Source: Corallococcus caeni (lineage in GTDB: Bacteria; Myxococcota; Myxococcia; Myxococcales; Myxococcaceae). From it: a stretch of DNA of 64,000 bases. Positions 39,206 through 47,086 of this stretch are shown here, in pieces; position 1 is the first letter of the stretch, and each line of letters starts with the position of its first letter. The position numbers and the translations under genes were made by a program. The notes under the pieces were generated by a model. That model had not been told where the DNA came from. It saw nothing but the letters and a program-made list of their open reading frames with translations, and did no database searches. The stretch lies in assembly GCF_036245865.1 (NCBI RefSeq), contig NZ_BTTW01000006.1, positions 434,001 through 498,000 of the forward strand, read 5' to 3'.

Positions 39206-40435
39206 TTACCGCCCCGCGTCGTCGCGGGTTTCCCGACGGAGCAACAGCCCCAGCCCCGCCGCCGCGAGCGCCGAGACCATGCCCGTCAGGAAGGGGGCCT
39301 GGGTGCTCCACGACGCATACATCCAGCCGCTCGCCACCGGACCCACCGTGCGGGCCAGCCCGCCGCACGACTGCGCCAGACCCAGCACGGCGCCCTGCTG
39401 CGACGGCGGGGCCACCTGCGAGGCCTGGCTTGAAATCAACGGCTGCAGGAAGCCCATGCCCACGCCCACCAGCACCACGGCGACCATCATGGGCAAGGCC
39501 TGCTGCGCCACCGCGAGCCCCGCCATGCCGCACGCCAGGAGCAGCGCCCCGGTGATGAGCAGCCGGAACTCCCCCGCCGCGCGCGACAGCGGGCCAATCA
39601 GCCCGCCCTGGATGACCATGCCCAGCCCGCCCACCACCGCGAACGTGTAGCCCACTTCCTTGGAGCCCCAGCCCAGCCGCGCCTGCACCAGCAGCGCGAA
39701 CGCCACCTGGAGCGTGGTCATGGACAGGAACACGGCGAAGAACAACCCCAGCACCATCCCCAACGCCTTGCGCCGGGGCGCGTCCTGCAGCGCGGCCCAG
39801 CGCGTCTGGGATTGCGCCGCCACGCGCTGCTCCACCGGGTGCGTCTCCGGCATCGCGACGAGCGCGCCCAGGAAGCCCACCAGCGCCAGGCCCCCGGCGA
39901 GCAGCGGCGGCACCCACGCGCCCAGCCCGGAGAACAGCCCGCCCAGCGTGGGCCCCAGCACCATGCCCAGGCCGATGCCCGCTCCGATGCGGCCCATGGC
40001 CTTCGCGCGCGTCTGCTTCGTCGTCACGTCCGCCAGCGCCGCCTGACACGCGGCGATGTTGCCGGACGTCGCCCCCGCCAGGATGCGCGACGCGAACAAG
40101 AGCGGCAGCATCCGCTGGTGGCTGGCCAGCGCGAACAGCGCCATCGCCGCCGCGTTCGCCAGCAGGCTCAGGAGGATGACCGCGCGCCGCCCGTGCCGGT
40201 CCGAGTACCGCCCGAGCAGCGGCGTGGCCAACAGCTGCGTGAAGCTGAAGCACCCCAGGAGGATGCCCACCGTGCGCGCCGAGCCGCCCATGGACTGCAC
40301 GTAGAAGGGCAGCATCGGGATGACGATGCCGAAGCCCACCAGGTCCAGGAACACGGTGAGGAACACCACCGCCTCCACCCGGCGCAACAGGCCCGGTGAG
40401 GCGGCGGGGGACACGGCGACGCTTTCAGCCACCAT
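39206..40435 (-). CDS. MFS transporter, DHA1/TetA-like
   Basis: Encodes 409 aa with 12 transmembrane helices. FLDLVGFGIVIPMLPFY in helix 1 and the loop 2-3 motif GRYSDRHGRRAVILLS are hallmarks of TetA/Bcr-type drug-proton antiporters. The ATG at 40435 overlaps the end of the epimerase gene by 11 bp, giving coupled translation. 137 bp separate its stop from the nuclease operon, so that operon probably has its own promoter there. Substrate unknown. Confidence 0.92.
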   Translation of the reverse strand: MVAESVAVSPAASPGLLRRVEAVVFLTVFLDLVGFGIVIPMLPFYVQSMGGSARTVGILLGCFSFTQLLATPLLGRYSDRHGRRAVILLSLLANAAAMALFALASHQRMLPLLFASRILAGATSGNIAACQAALADVTTKQTRAKAMGRIGAGIGLGMVLGPTLGGLFSGLGAWVPPLLAGGLALVGFLGALVAMPETHPVEQRVAAQSQTRWAALQDAPRRKALGMVLGLFFAVFLSMTTLQVAFALLVQARLGWGSKEVGYTFAVVGGLGMVIQGGLIGPLSRAAGEFRLLITGALLLACGMAGLAVAQQALPMMVAVVLVGVGMGFLQPLISSQASQVAPPSQQGAVLGLAQSCGGLARTVGPVASGWMYASWSTQAPFLTGMVSALAAAGLGLLLRRETRDDAGR

Positions 40436-41366
40436 GGCCCGCCCGGTCCACCGGCAGCGCGTCCGCGTAGGCGCGCAGGATGCGGCCCTCGTCGTAGGCG
40501 TACTGGAAGCCCGTGGCCTCCAGGAAGCGCTTGTTGTCCACCACGATGGGATAGCGCAGGTGGTCCGTGGCCCCCACCGACAGCCGGGGGAAGCCCATCC
40601 GGCCCAAGAGCAGCGACAGCACCGGCGACGGCAGCGGCACCGGCGTGCGGCCCGTGCCCCGGATGATGACCGACAGCGGCACGGGCGCGGGCCCCGCCAC
40701 GTTGAAGATGCCGCGCACCTTCTTCTCCAGCGCCAGCTGCAGCGCCGTCACCACGTCCTCCTCCTGGAGCACGTGGAAGAGCGGGTCGTAGCCCAGCACC
40801 ATGGGCACGCGCTTGCCGCGCAGCAGGTTCGCGAGCGTGCCCGTGCCCGGCGTGCCCAGCGTGTAGACGAGCCGCAGCACCGCGGTGGTGACGTCCGGCA
40901 TGCGCCACAGCGCCGTCGCCGCGTACAGGTCCGCGGCCACCAGGTCCGCCAGCTCCGGGATGGCCTCCAGCGCGCGCGGGGGCTCGTCCTCGGAGTGGTA
41001 CAGGGGCGAGTCCGGCGCCGCGCCGTAGAACGTGTGCCGGCCCACGAAGAGGACCTGCTTCACGCCGTGCGCCGCGCAGTGGTCGAACAGCGCCTTGGTG
41101 CCGTCCAGGTTGATGCGGCCGCGCTCGCCGCCGGGCACGGTGAACGCCGTCACCGTGGCCATGTGCACCACCGCCTCCGGCTTCCAGCGGCGGAAGACGT
41201 CCTCGGCGGCGCGCTTGCGCACGTCCACCGGGTGCACCTGGATGTCCTTGGGCGCGTCCCGCCACGGGCGGATGTCGATGCCCGCGACCTCGTGGCCGCT
41301 GTCGCGCAGCTTCAGCGCCAGCCTGCGCGCGATGCCGCCGGAGATGCCTGGAATCAACACCCTCAT
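40425..41366 (-). CDS. NAD-dependent epimerase/dehydratase family protein
   Basis: Encodes 313 aa, extended SDR. The N-terminal dinucleotide motif reads IPGISGGIARRLA, altered from GxxGxxG; a HMATVTAF segment lies where the active-site region starts, and a YAATALWR stretch replaces the usual YxxxK. Catalysis is therefore uncertain, and it may be an atypical or binding-only member. Its ATG overlaps the acyltransferase stop (ATGA) and its end overlaps the MFS start, so the three genes form a tight operon, possibly lipid modification plus export. Confidence 0.85.
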   Translation of the reverse strand: MRVLIPGISGGIARRLALKLRDSGHEVAGIDIRPWRDAPKDIQVHPVDVRKRAAEDVFRRWKPEAVVHMATVTAFTVPGGERGRINLDGTKALFDHCAAHGVKQVLFVGRHTFYGAAPDSPLYHSEDEPPRALEAIPELADLVAADLYAATALWRMPDVTTAVLRLVYTLGTPGTGTLANLLRGKRVPMVLGYDPLFHVLQEEDVVTALQLALEKKVRGIFNVAGPAPVPLSVIIRGTGRTPVPLPSPVLSLLLGRMGFPRLSVGATDHLRYPIVVDNKRFLEATGFQYAYDEGRILRAYADALPVDRAGHGG

Positions 41367-42190
41367 GGCAACAGCCTCCGGGTCCGGCGCAGGTTGCGCT
41401 CGGCGCGGTTGTCTTCGATGAGCCGCTGGATGCGGGCCTTCACCTGGTCCACGTAGCCCTGGATGACGTGGTCCTCCTCGTCGCCCGTGCCCTCGAAGAC
41501 GAGCGGCTCGCCGTAGTGGATTTCCAGCCCCACCGGCAGGGGCAGCGGCAAGAGGTACGGCGTCAGCGGGATGTACGGCATGCCCAAAAGCTTCCCCAGC
41601 GCGTACGCGTTGGTGATGGTGGGGATGGCCGCGCCGCCGCCCAGGAAGGCGAAGGGGATGATGGGCGAGCGCGTCTGGAGCGCCAGCCGGATGAACCCCG
41701 TGCCGAAGTCCACCAGCGAGTACCGGTCCGGGTAGAGCTTCGCGGTGCCGCGCGCGCCTTCCGGAAAAATCATCAGCAGCCGGTCGTCCTCCAGCAGGCG
41801 CACGGCGTGCTCGGGCAGGCCGGTGAACTGGCCGGTGCGGCTGGCCCACAGCGAGGCCACGGGGAACTTGTGGATGAAGCGCTCCACCATGCCCTGCGCC
41901 AGCCGGGGCGGGTCCATCTCCAGCATCGTGGAGGTGAGCACCATCATCCCGTCCACCGCGACGCCGCCGGAGTGGTTGCCCACCAGCATGCCCCGGCCCT
42001 TCTTCGGGATGTGTTGCACGCCGGTGCAGCGCACCCGGAAGTAGTTCCGGTAGAGGAAGGCGAAGAACTCCAGCGCCAGCTTCAGGTGCTTCTTGGAGAT
42101 GCCGTACGGGTCGACACCGTATTCGTTGAAGGGCAGCTCCAACCGCTCCACCCGCTCTGACAGGGACTCGCTCTGGGGCACGGGGCGCAC
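41363..42190 (-). CDS. Lysophospholipid acyltransferase (LPLAT)-family protein
   Basis: Encodes about 275 aa. Acyltransferase motifs: VGNHSGGVAVDGMM (histidine block with an extended spacing to Asp, as in the DGAT2/TMEM68-like branch), FTGLPEHAVRLLEDDR, LMIFPEGARGT and PIIPFAFLGGG. It transfers acyl groups to a glycerolipid or similar acceptor at the membrane. Two GTG starts (42190, 42181) are equally plausible. Divergent from the small gene at 42293 with about 100 bp between, and overlaps the epimerase start by 4 bp. Confidence 0.87.
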   Translation of the reverse strand: MRPVPQSESLSERVERLELPFNEYGVDPYGISKKHLKLALEFFAFLYRNYFRVRCTGVQHIPKKGRGMLVGNHSGGVAVDGMMVLTSTMLEMDPPRLAQGMVERFIHKFPVASLWASRTGQFTGLPEHAVRLLEDDRLLMIFPEGARGTAKLYPDRYSLVDFGTGFIRLALQTRSPIIPFAFLGGGAAIPTITNAYALGKLLGMPYIPLTPYLLPLPLPVGLEIHYGEPLVFEGTGDEEDHVIQGYVDQVKARIQRLIEDNRAERNLRRTRRLLP

Positions 42191-42292
42191 CGTAGCACCG
42201 CGCGGAGGCTTTGCACGGGGGGCCCGCGTCCCCCATTGTGCGCCCGACGGGCGCCCTGTGAGGCGGGAGGGCCGCCCGAGGAGTGACGCGCG

Positions 42293-42916
42293 ATGGCGGG
42301 GCAGTCGTTGATGGGAATGCTGGACGGGGCGCTCGCGTGGGCCATGGCCCTGCCGGAGGGCCTGTCCCAGGAGGTGGCGGTGGACGTCGCCGGCCGGCGG
42401 GTGCGCCTGTCGCACGCGCGGGTGGAGGCGCTGTCGCGGGGCGTGCTGGGCCGCGTGAAGGGGCTCGCGCTGCGCTCCTGGGACAGCACCCCCACGGTGT
42501 ATGACCTGCGGCTCGACGTGCGGGGCTGGAAGCTGCGGGTGGAGACGACCCCCCAGCGCGTGGAGCTGGCCGGAGGGCGCTACACGCTGTGGCTGGCCAC
42601 GCCGGGCCGGGTGGAGCTGGAGGAGTCCCCCGGCGCCTCGTCGCTGCTCATGGGCGCGCTGCGCACGGGGGCCGGGAAGGCCGCGCTCCAGGCCCTGGCG
42701 CGCAGGCTGCTGCCGCCGGAGCTGGCCTGGGACGGACAGGTGCTCCGGGTGGAGGGGAGGCTGCCGAAGGACGGCGCGCTGGCGGCCCGCCTCTTCGAGT
42801 CCTCCTCGCTCAAGATGACCACGGCGCACGCGCCGGAGGGGCTGTGGCTGTCCGCCGAGGCGTGGCCGGGGCTCCTGGACCTGCTCCAGGCCGCGCTGGG
42901 CCCGGCGCAGGGGTAG
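42293..42916 (+). CDS. Hypothetical protein
   Basis: Encodes 207 aa with no signal peptide and no recognised domain. It has amphipathic beta segments (EVAVDVAGRRVRLSH, YDLRLDVRGWKLRVET, RYTLWLATPGRVELEE) and terminal helices, which might bind lipid; this is only a shape argument. AGGAG precedes the ATG by 8 nt. Converges on the VOC gene with a 10-bp gap. Confidence 0.7.
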   Translation: MAGQSLMGMLDGALAWAMALPEGLSQEVAVDVAGRRVRLSHARVEALSRGVLGRVKGLALRSWDSTPTVYDLRLDVRGWKLRVETTPQRVELAGGRYTLWLATPGRVELEESPGASSLLMGALRTGAGKAALQALARRLLPPELAWDGQVLRVEGRLPKDGALAARLFESSSLKMTTAHAPEGLWLSAEAWPGLLDLLQAALGPAQG

Positions 42917-42926
42917 GGCGCCTTCT

Positions 42927-43316
42927 TCAGCGGCCCTCGCCGTCCCACACGTTGGCGCGGCCCTCCAGGGGCCCGCGCTGCGGACGGACGATGCAGAAGC
43001 GCTGCCCGGTGGGGGCCTCCATCACCCACCAGCGCTTCACGTAGGCGACGCGTTTGGCGCCCAGCGCCTCCAGCCGCTCCAGCTCCGCGTCCAGGTCGTC
43101 CGCCTCGATGTCCAGGTGGATGCGGCTCTCGTGCTCCACCTGCTGGATGAGGAGCATGGGCTCCTCGGGCTTCGCCTCCAGCTCGCGGTAGTTGGGCGAG
43201 GACGGATCCACCGGGGCCACCTTCCGTCCCAGCGCCGCGCTCCAGAACCGCGTGGCGGCTTCGATGTCCCCGACCTTGCAGTCGATGACGAACGTGCTGA
43301 GTCGGCTGTGGTGCAT
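42927..43316 (-). CDS. VOC superfamily (glyoxalase/bleomycin-resistance-like) protein
   Basis: Encodes 129 aa. Standard VOC layout of two beta-alpha-beta-beta-beta units: FVIDCKVGDIEAATRFWSAALG at the start, SRIHLDIEADDLDAELERLEALGA in the middle, and WWVMEAPTGQRFCIV near the end, as in the glyoxalase-like PF18029 group. Metal ligands fit H in IHLDIEA and acidic residues elsewhere. Substrate unknown. AGGAG lies 8-9 nt before the ATG. Confidence 0.88.
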   Translation of the reverse strand: MHHSRLSTFVIDCKVGDIEAATRFWSAALGRKVAPVDPSSPNYRELEAKPEEPMLLIQQVEHESRIHLDIEADDLDAELERLEALGAKRVAYVKRWWVMEAPTGQRFCIVRPQRGPLEGRANVWDGEGR

Positions 43317-43428
43317 GGCTGTGCTCCTGCGGGGGCCGGGCAGGGGGATGCCCGTTGGGGGGGAGCCAGGGATACACCGAAAAGCGGGGGGACGGTACGA
43401 CGGAGTTGAAGGGCCGGGCGGTGAAAGT

Positions 43429-45141
43429 CTACTGCCCGCTCATGCCCGGGCCCGGCTTCCAGACCTTCACGTAGTCGATGGACGCGGTCCACGCCGTGGA
43501 GCCGGTGGCGTTCGCGTCGCCGTACCAGAACGCGGACCCATTGCCGTTGATGGCCCAGGTGGAGGCGACGAAGTTCGCCATGCCCACCAGCATCCGCTTG
43601 TAGTCCGGGTTGTTGGAGAACGCGGCCGGCAGCGGAATCTCCCGGATGGCGTTGGTCGCCGGGTCGCCAATCCACATCCGGATGTCATTGCCCACGCGGC
43701 GCGCGGTGTAGACCCACTGCTTGCCATTGCGGCGGTCCACGGTGGGACGGATTTCGGACTGCTTGTTGTCCGGGTCCCAGTGCCAGGTCGTCATGACGTT
43801 CGTGCCGTCGTTGTTGGGCAGCTCCACGATGTCCAGCTCCGGCGGCCACGGCGTCCCGCCCCAGCTCTCCGCGATGGGCCACATGAGGAAGTACATGCCG
43901 GTGCCCACGCCCGGCGGCAGGTCCGCCTTGAACGACACCTGGTAGTCCGCGTAGCCGGGATGCGCCGGCCGGGAGTTCTGCGCGTCCCACCACGTGCCCT
44001 GGTCCAGGTAGCAGCCGTCCCAGATGCCCGAGCCGTCATTGCGCTTGCGGGCGCGCATCTCCAGGTGTCCATTGGCCGTCACGCACTGGCTCTGCGTGTT
44101 CATCACCATGACCGTGTGGATGAGCGGCACGTTCGTCTGCCACTGCTTCCACTTGTTCCAGTCCAGCGAGTCGAAGTCGTCCTGGAGGTCCAGCACCCAG
44201 CCGGTGGGCGGGTTGGGGACGCCGCCCACGCCGGACGTGCTCCCGGACTGCAAGGTCCAGCCCACTTGGGCGGACGCGTCGCCGCCGGCCTCGTAGTACT
44301 CCACCTTCACGCGGTGCGTGCCGGCGGTGAGCGTGACGTCGCCGGTCCGCGTCGTCGCGCCGTGGTCGCCCCAGTGGTCCACGACGAGCGCCCCGTCGAC
44401 GTAGATGCGGCTGCCGTCGTCGGACGTGGTGGAGAAGCGGTACGTGCCCGCGCTGGCGAAGCTCCAGTCGCCCTCCCAGCGCACGCTGAAGTCGTCCACG
44501 CCCACGCCCGTGCCGGGGCTCCCCGTCCCCCAGGAGAACTGGATGGCGGCGTCCTGGCGCTGGAAGGCCCGGGTCGTCAGGTTCCGGTCGCTGAAGTAGG
44601 TGCCCCGGAACGCGCCCGTGGGAATGGGCAGCTCGCTGGGGCCCGCGACGTCTCCCATGAGGTTGACCTCCTGCACCCAGGAACCGCTCGTGTTCGTGCG
44701 GTAGCGCACGTAGACGAAGCGCGCGTTCGTGTCCGGGATGTCGCAGCGCTGCCACTGGACGGTGCTGCCGTCGACGTCGCAGTCGTACCAGCCCGTCTGG
44801 GCCCAGCTCGCGTCGAAGAGCTGGACGTGGAAGCGATACGCCTGGTCACCCAGGCTCCACACCTCCCGCACCTGCTTCAGCGTCCCCAGGTCGTAGCCGG
44901 CATAGGCGTTGTCGCCCGCGCCCCACGCCCCCGAGGTGTCGTCACCGTCGTTCACCTGCCAGGGGTAGTTGAAGCCGCTGTCGTCGATGAGCGTCGCGGC
45001 CAGCTCGCCGGTGACCGCGCCGCGTGAGACGGCGACGCGCGCGTCGGGCGTGGGCTCGCGGACGTCACAGGCCGCCAGCGAGTACAGGGGGAGCAGCAGG
45101 CACGCCCGGACGAGCGCGCGGGAACGGGGGGATGGGGTCAA
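43429..45141 (-). CDS. GH16-family glycoside hydrolase lipoprotein with PA14 domain
   Basis: Encodes 570 aa from a TTG start (GGAGG upstream). A lipobox SLAACD near residue 24 suggests lipid anchoring at the cell surface. An F5/8-type discoidin-like sandwich (about 45-165, NYPWQVNDGDDTSG) is followed by a PA14 domain (about 178-310, RGTYFSDRNLTT, TTSDDGSRIYVDG) and a GH16-like jelly roll (about 325-565) with the catalytic pattern ELDIVE near 435. GH16 enzymes cut beta-glucans, agar or similar polysaccharides; here cell-wall or matrix glycan degradation is inferred. Stand-alone gene, with 99 bp of AT-richer sequence upstream that includes TTGACA on the minus strand but no clear -10. Confidence 0.85.
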   Translation of the reverse strand: MTPSPRSRALVRACLLLPLYSLAACDVREPTPDARVAVSRGAVTGELAATLIDDSGFNYPWQVNDGDDTSGAWGAGDNAYAGYDLGTLKQVREVWSLGDQAYRFHVQLFDASWAQTGWYDCDVDGSTVQWQRCDIPDTNARFVYVRYRTNTSGSWVQEVNLMGDVAGPSELPIPTGAFRGTYFSDRNLTTRAFQRQDAAIQFSWGTGSPGTGVGVDDFSVRWEGDWSFASAGTYRFSTTSDDGSRIYVDGALVVDHWGDHGATTRTGDVTLTAGTHRVKVEYYEAGGDASAQVGWTLQSGSTSGVGGVPNPPTGWVLDLQDDFDSLDWNKWKQWQTNVPLIHTVMVMNTQSQCVTANGHLEMRARKRNDGSGIWDGCYLDQGTWWDAQNSRPAHPGYADYQVSFKADLPPGVGTGMYFLMWPIAESWGGTPWPPELDIVELPNNDGTNVMTTWHWDPDNKQSEIRPTVDRRNGKQWVYTARRVGNDIRMWIGDPATNAIREIPLPAAFSNNPDYKRMLVGMANFVASTWAINGNGSAFWYGDANATGSTAWTASIDYVKVWKPGPGMSGQ

Positions 45142-45240
45142 CTTCTGCCTCCAGCAGGAATGGGAGGCGACGAGACGTCCTGGCTGTATGGACTGTCAAT
45201 CTCGTTTTCTTGGAAGTTGGCTTAATCTGTTTGTTCCCGT

Positions 45241-45732
45241 TCAGGCCAGGGGCTGCGCGAGGAGCTTGTCGAGCGCCGCGTAGCTCTGGTTGAGGCCCTG
45301 CTCCATGCCGGCGCCGACCATGCCCTGGAGGTCCTCCACGGTGTGGAAGAGGGACACGGTGACGAGCCTCGTGCGGCCGTCGCCCAGGTCCTCCAGCGTC
45401 ATCGTCTCCACGACGACGTGGCCGGGCGTGCCGTCCCATTCGAAGGTCTGCTCGATGCGCTCCATGGGCTTCACCTCGCGGTAGCGGCCCTCGAAGCCGT
45501 GGCTGCCGTCGGGCGAGTGCTCGACGAAGCGCCAGTGGCCTCCGCGCTGGACGTCCATGCGTTCGACCACCACCTTGTTACCTCTCCCCCACCACTGCGC
45601 GACGAGCGCGGGGTCCGTCATCGCCTTCCACACCCGCTCGCGGGGCGCGTTGAAGATGCGCTCGATGCGGACCTCCCGCTCCGAGGGCTGGGTGACGAAG
45701 GCCTTGGGTGAACTCGCGACTTGGGTCGTCAT
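45241..45732 (-). CDS. SRPBCC/AHSA1-domain protein
   Basis: Encodes 163 aa of the START-like AHSA1 family: RIFNAPRERVWKAMTDPALVAQWWG, GGHWRFVEHSPDG, FEGRYREVKPMERIEQTF and the C-terminal helix QGLNQSYAALDKLL. Such proteins bind hydrophobic ligands. The ATG overlaps the stop of the ArsR gene (ATGA), a common bacterial pairing in which both proteins are made together. Confidence 0.92.
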   Translation of the reverse strand: MTTQVASSPKAFVTQPSEREVRIERIFNAPRERVWKAMTDPALVAQWWGRGNKVVVERMDVQRGGHWRFVEHSPDGSHGFEGRYREVKPMERIEQTFEWDGTPGHVVVETMTLEDLGDGRTRLVTVSLFHTVEDLQGMVGAGMEQGLNQSYAALDKLLAQPLA

Positions 45733-46067
45733 GGCGTTCCTTTCGTACGCTCGAGGAAGTCCTCGAGGTGATCCATGCGCTGCTCCAGCATGGTTCTGTA
45801 CGTGGCCATCCACTTCGCCACGTCCTCCAGCCGCCTGGGACCGAGCCTGCAGTGGCGCACCCGCCCGACCTTCTCCGTCGTGACGAGCCCCGCGTCCTCC
45901 AGGATGCGCACGTGCTTCTGGAACCCCGTGAGCGTCATCTCGAAGTGTTCGGACAGGCTGCCGATGGACGCGCCGGTCCCTCCTCCCAGCCGCAGGAGGA
46001 TGGCCCGGCGCGTCGGGTCCGACAGCGCCGCGAAGGTACGGTCGAGGGCGGCTTGAGACTGAACCAT
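45729..46067 (-). CDS. ArsR-family transcriptional regulator
   Basis: Encodes 112 aa. Winged helix: FAALSDPTRRAILLRL, IGSLSEHFEMTLTGFQKHVRILEDAGLV, VGRVRHCRLGPRRLEDV. No cysteine metal site was seen, so it belongs to the non-metal SdpR-like group that usually accompanies SRPBCC genes. It should repress its own operon through the palindrome that covers its start codon. Translation likely starts on a leaderless or very short leader. Confidence 0.93.
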   Translation of the reverse strand: MVQSQAALDRTFAALSDPTRRAILLRLGGGTGASIGSLSEHFEMTLTGFQKHVRILEDAGLVTTEKVGRVRHCRLGPRRLEDVAKWMATYRTMLEQRMDHLEDFLERTKGTP

Positions 46068-46077
46068 TTGGTTCAGT
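46058..46077 (-). promoter_or_regulatory. ArsR operator overlapping the start codon
   Basis: A perfect palindrome with 9-bp arms (ACTGAACCA and TGGTTCAGT around TT) covers the ArsR start codon at 46065-46067. On the minus strand TTATCA just upstream could serve as -10, putting the transcript start within a few bases of the ATG. Autoregulation is inferred from position and symmetry. Confidence 0.65.
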
Positions 46078-46122
46078 GATAAGGCCTGGGGCCCGCGACG
46101 TCAAGTCCTCCCGGGCCGCCGG

Positions 46123-46998
46123 CTACTTGCGCTGCTTCGACATCGAGCGGACGAAGACGGAGTCGATGCCGTGGATGCGCATGGACACGAAGTCGTCCGC
46201 GGTGGCGTTCGTGTAGCCCGCTTCACGCATCTCCTTCACGAAGGCGGGCGTGACGCCGTGGATGCGCATGGCCACCAGGTCGTCCGCGCTCAGCTCCGGG
46301 AAGCCCAGGCCGCGCATCTCGCGGATGAAGTCCGGTGTGACGCCGTGGATGCTCATGGACAGGAGCGAGTCGAGGGGCAGGCCCTTGAACCCCAGCGCGG
46401 CCAGGCCCTGGATGCGCTCCGGCGTCACGCCGTGGATGCGGCAGTCCACCAGCTGCTGCAACGTCAGCTTCGCGTAGCCCTCGGCCGCCATCGCGCGGAC
46501 GTAGTCCGGGGTGATGTTGAAGATGCCCACGTTGACCAGCTCCTCCACGGTGGTCACCTTCTGGCCCGTGGCCGCCAGCGCCTGGACGCGCTTCGGGCCC
46601 ACGTTGATGCTGGCCAGGAGGAACTGCTCGTCCGCGTCCGGCTTGGGGATGCCCAGCTCCGCCAGCTTCTTCGCGTAGCCGGCGTCCGGGCTGAAGCGCC
46701 AGGTGCCCACGCCCTGGCCGTCGTTGAAGCGGCCCTCGAAGTCGAACGTGCCCGCCTCACGCACCAGCTTGAAGGGGGCGCTGCTTCCGTCCGCGGTGGA
46801 CAGCCCCTGGAAGTCCGCGAGCGGCGCGGAGAAGCCGTGGTGCGAATCCGGACGGTCCTTGGGCTGCAACGACAGCTGCAACTGCTGCTCCTTCACGTAC
46901 GCGCCCCACGTGCCGACGCGCTGCGCTTCGGCGGCGACGACGGGGAGGGCGAGGAACATCACGAACACGGTGAGCCAGGGAGACAGGCGAGACGTCAT
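46123..46998 (-). CDS. Secreted protein with 29-residue helical repeats (BlaR1-associated)
   Basis: Encodes 291 aa with an N-terminal signal (LTVFVMFLALPVVAAEA). The N-terminal half is beta-rich (VGTWGAYV, GTFDFEGRFNDGQGVGTWRF). The C-terminal half is four to five tandem 29-residue repeats of the form IHGVTPxFIxxMRxxGxxxLxxDDLVxMR, ending SMSKQRK. The same repeat unit forms the C-terminus of the adjacent BlaR1-like protease, so the two may interact or sense the same extracellular cue. 88 bp downstream of that gene, same strand. Confidence 0.8.
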   Translation of the reverse strand: MTSRLSPWLTVFVMFLALPVVAAEAQRVGTWGAYVKEQQLQLSLQPKDRPDSHHGFSAPLADFQGLSTADGSSAPFKLVREAGTFDFEGRFNDGQGVGTWRFSPDAGYAKKLAELGIPKPDADEQFLLASINVGPKRVQALAATGQKVTTVEELVNVGIFNITPDYVRAMAAEGYAKLTLQQLVDCRIHGVTPERIQGLAALGFKGLPLDSLLSMSIHGVTPDFIREMRGLGFPELSADDLVAMRIHGVTPAFVKEMREAGYTNATADDFVSMRIHGIDSVFVRSMSKQRK

Positions 46999-47086
46999 GA
47001 CGGCGACTCCTTTTCGGGCAAGGCGCGGCCCACCCGCGCGCCCTGGTGGGAGCGCGCGGTGGACCGCATGAGAGACGAGAGGGGGA

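Noticed and set aside
45190-45240. TTGACA on the minus strand upstream of the GH16 gene as a promoter
   Set aside because: No acceptable -10 hexamer at 16-18 bp spacing, so it was not annotated.
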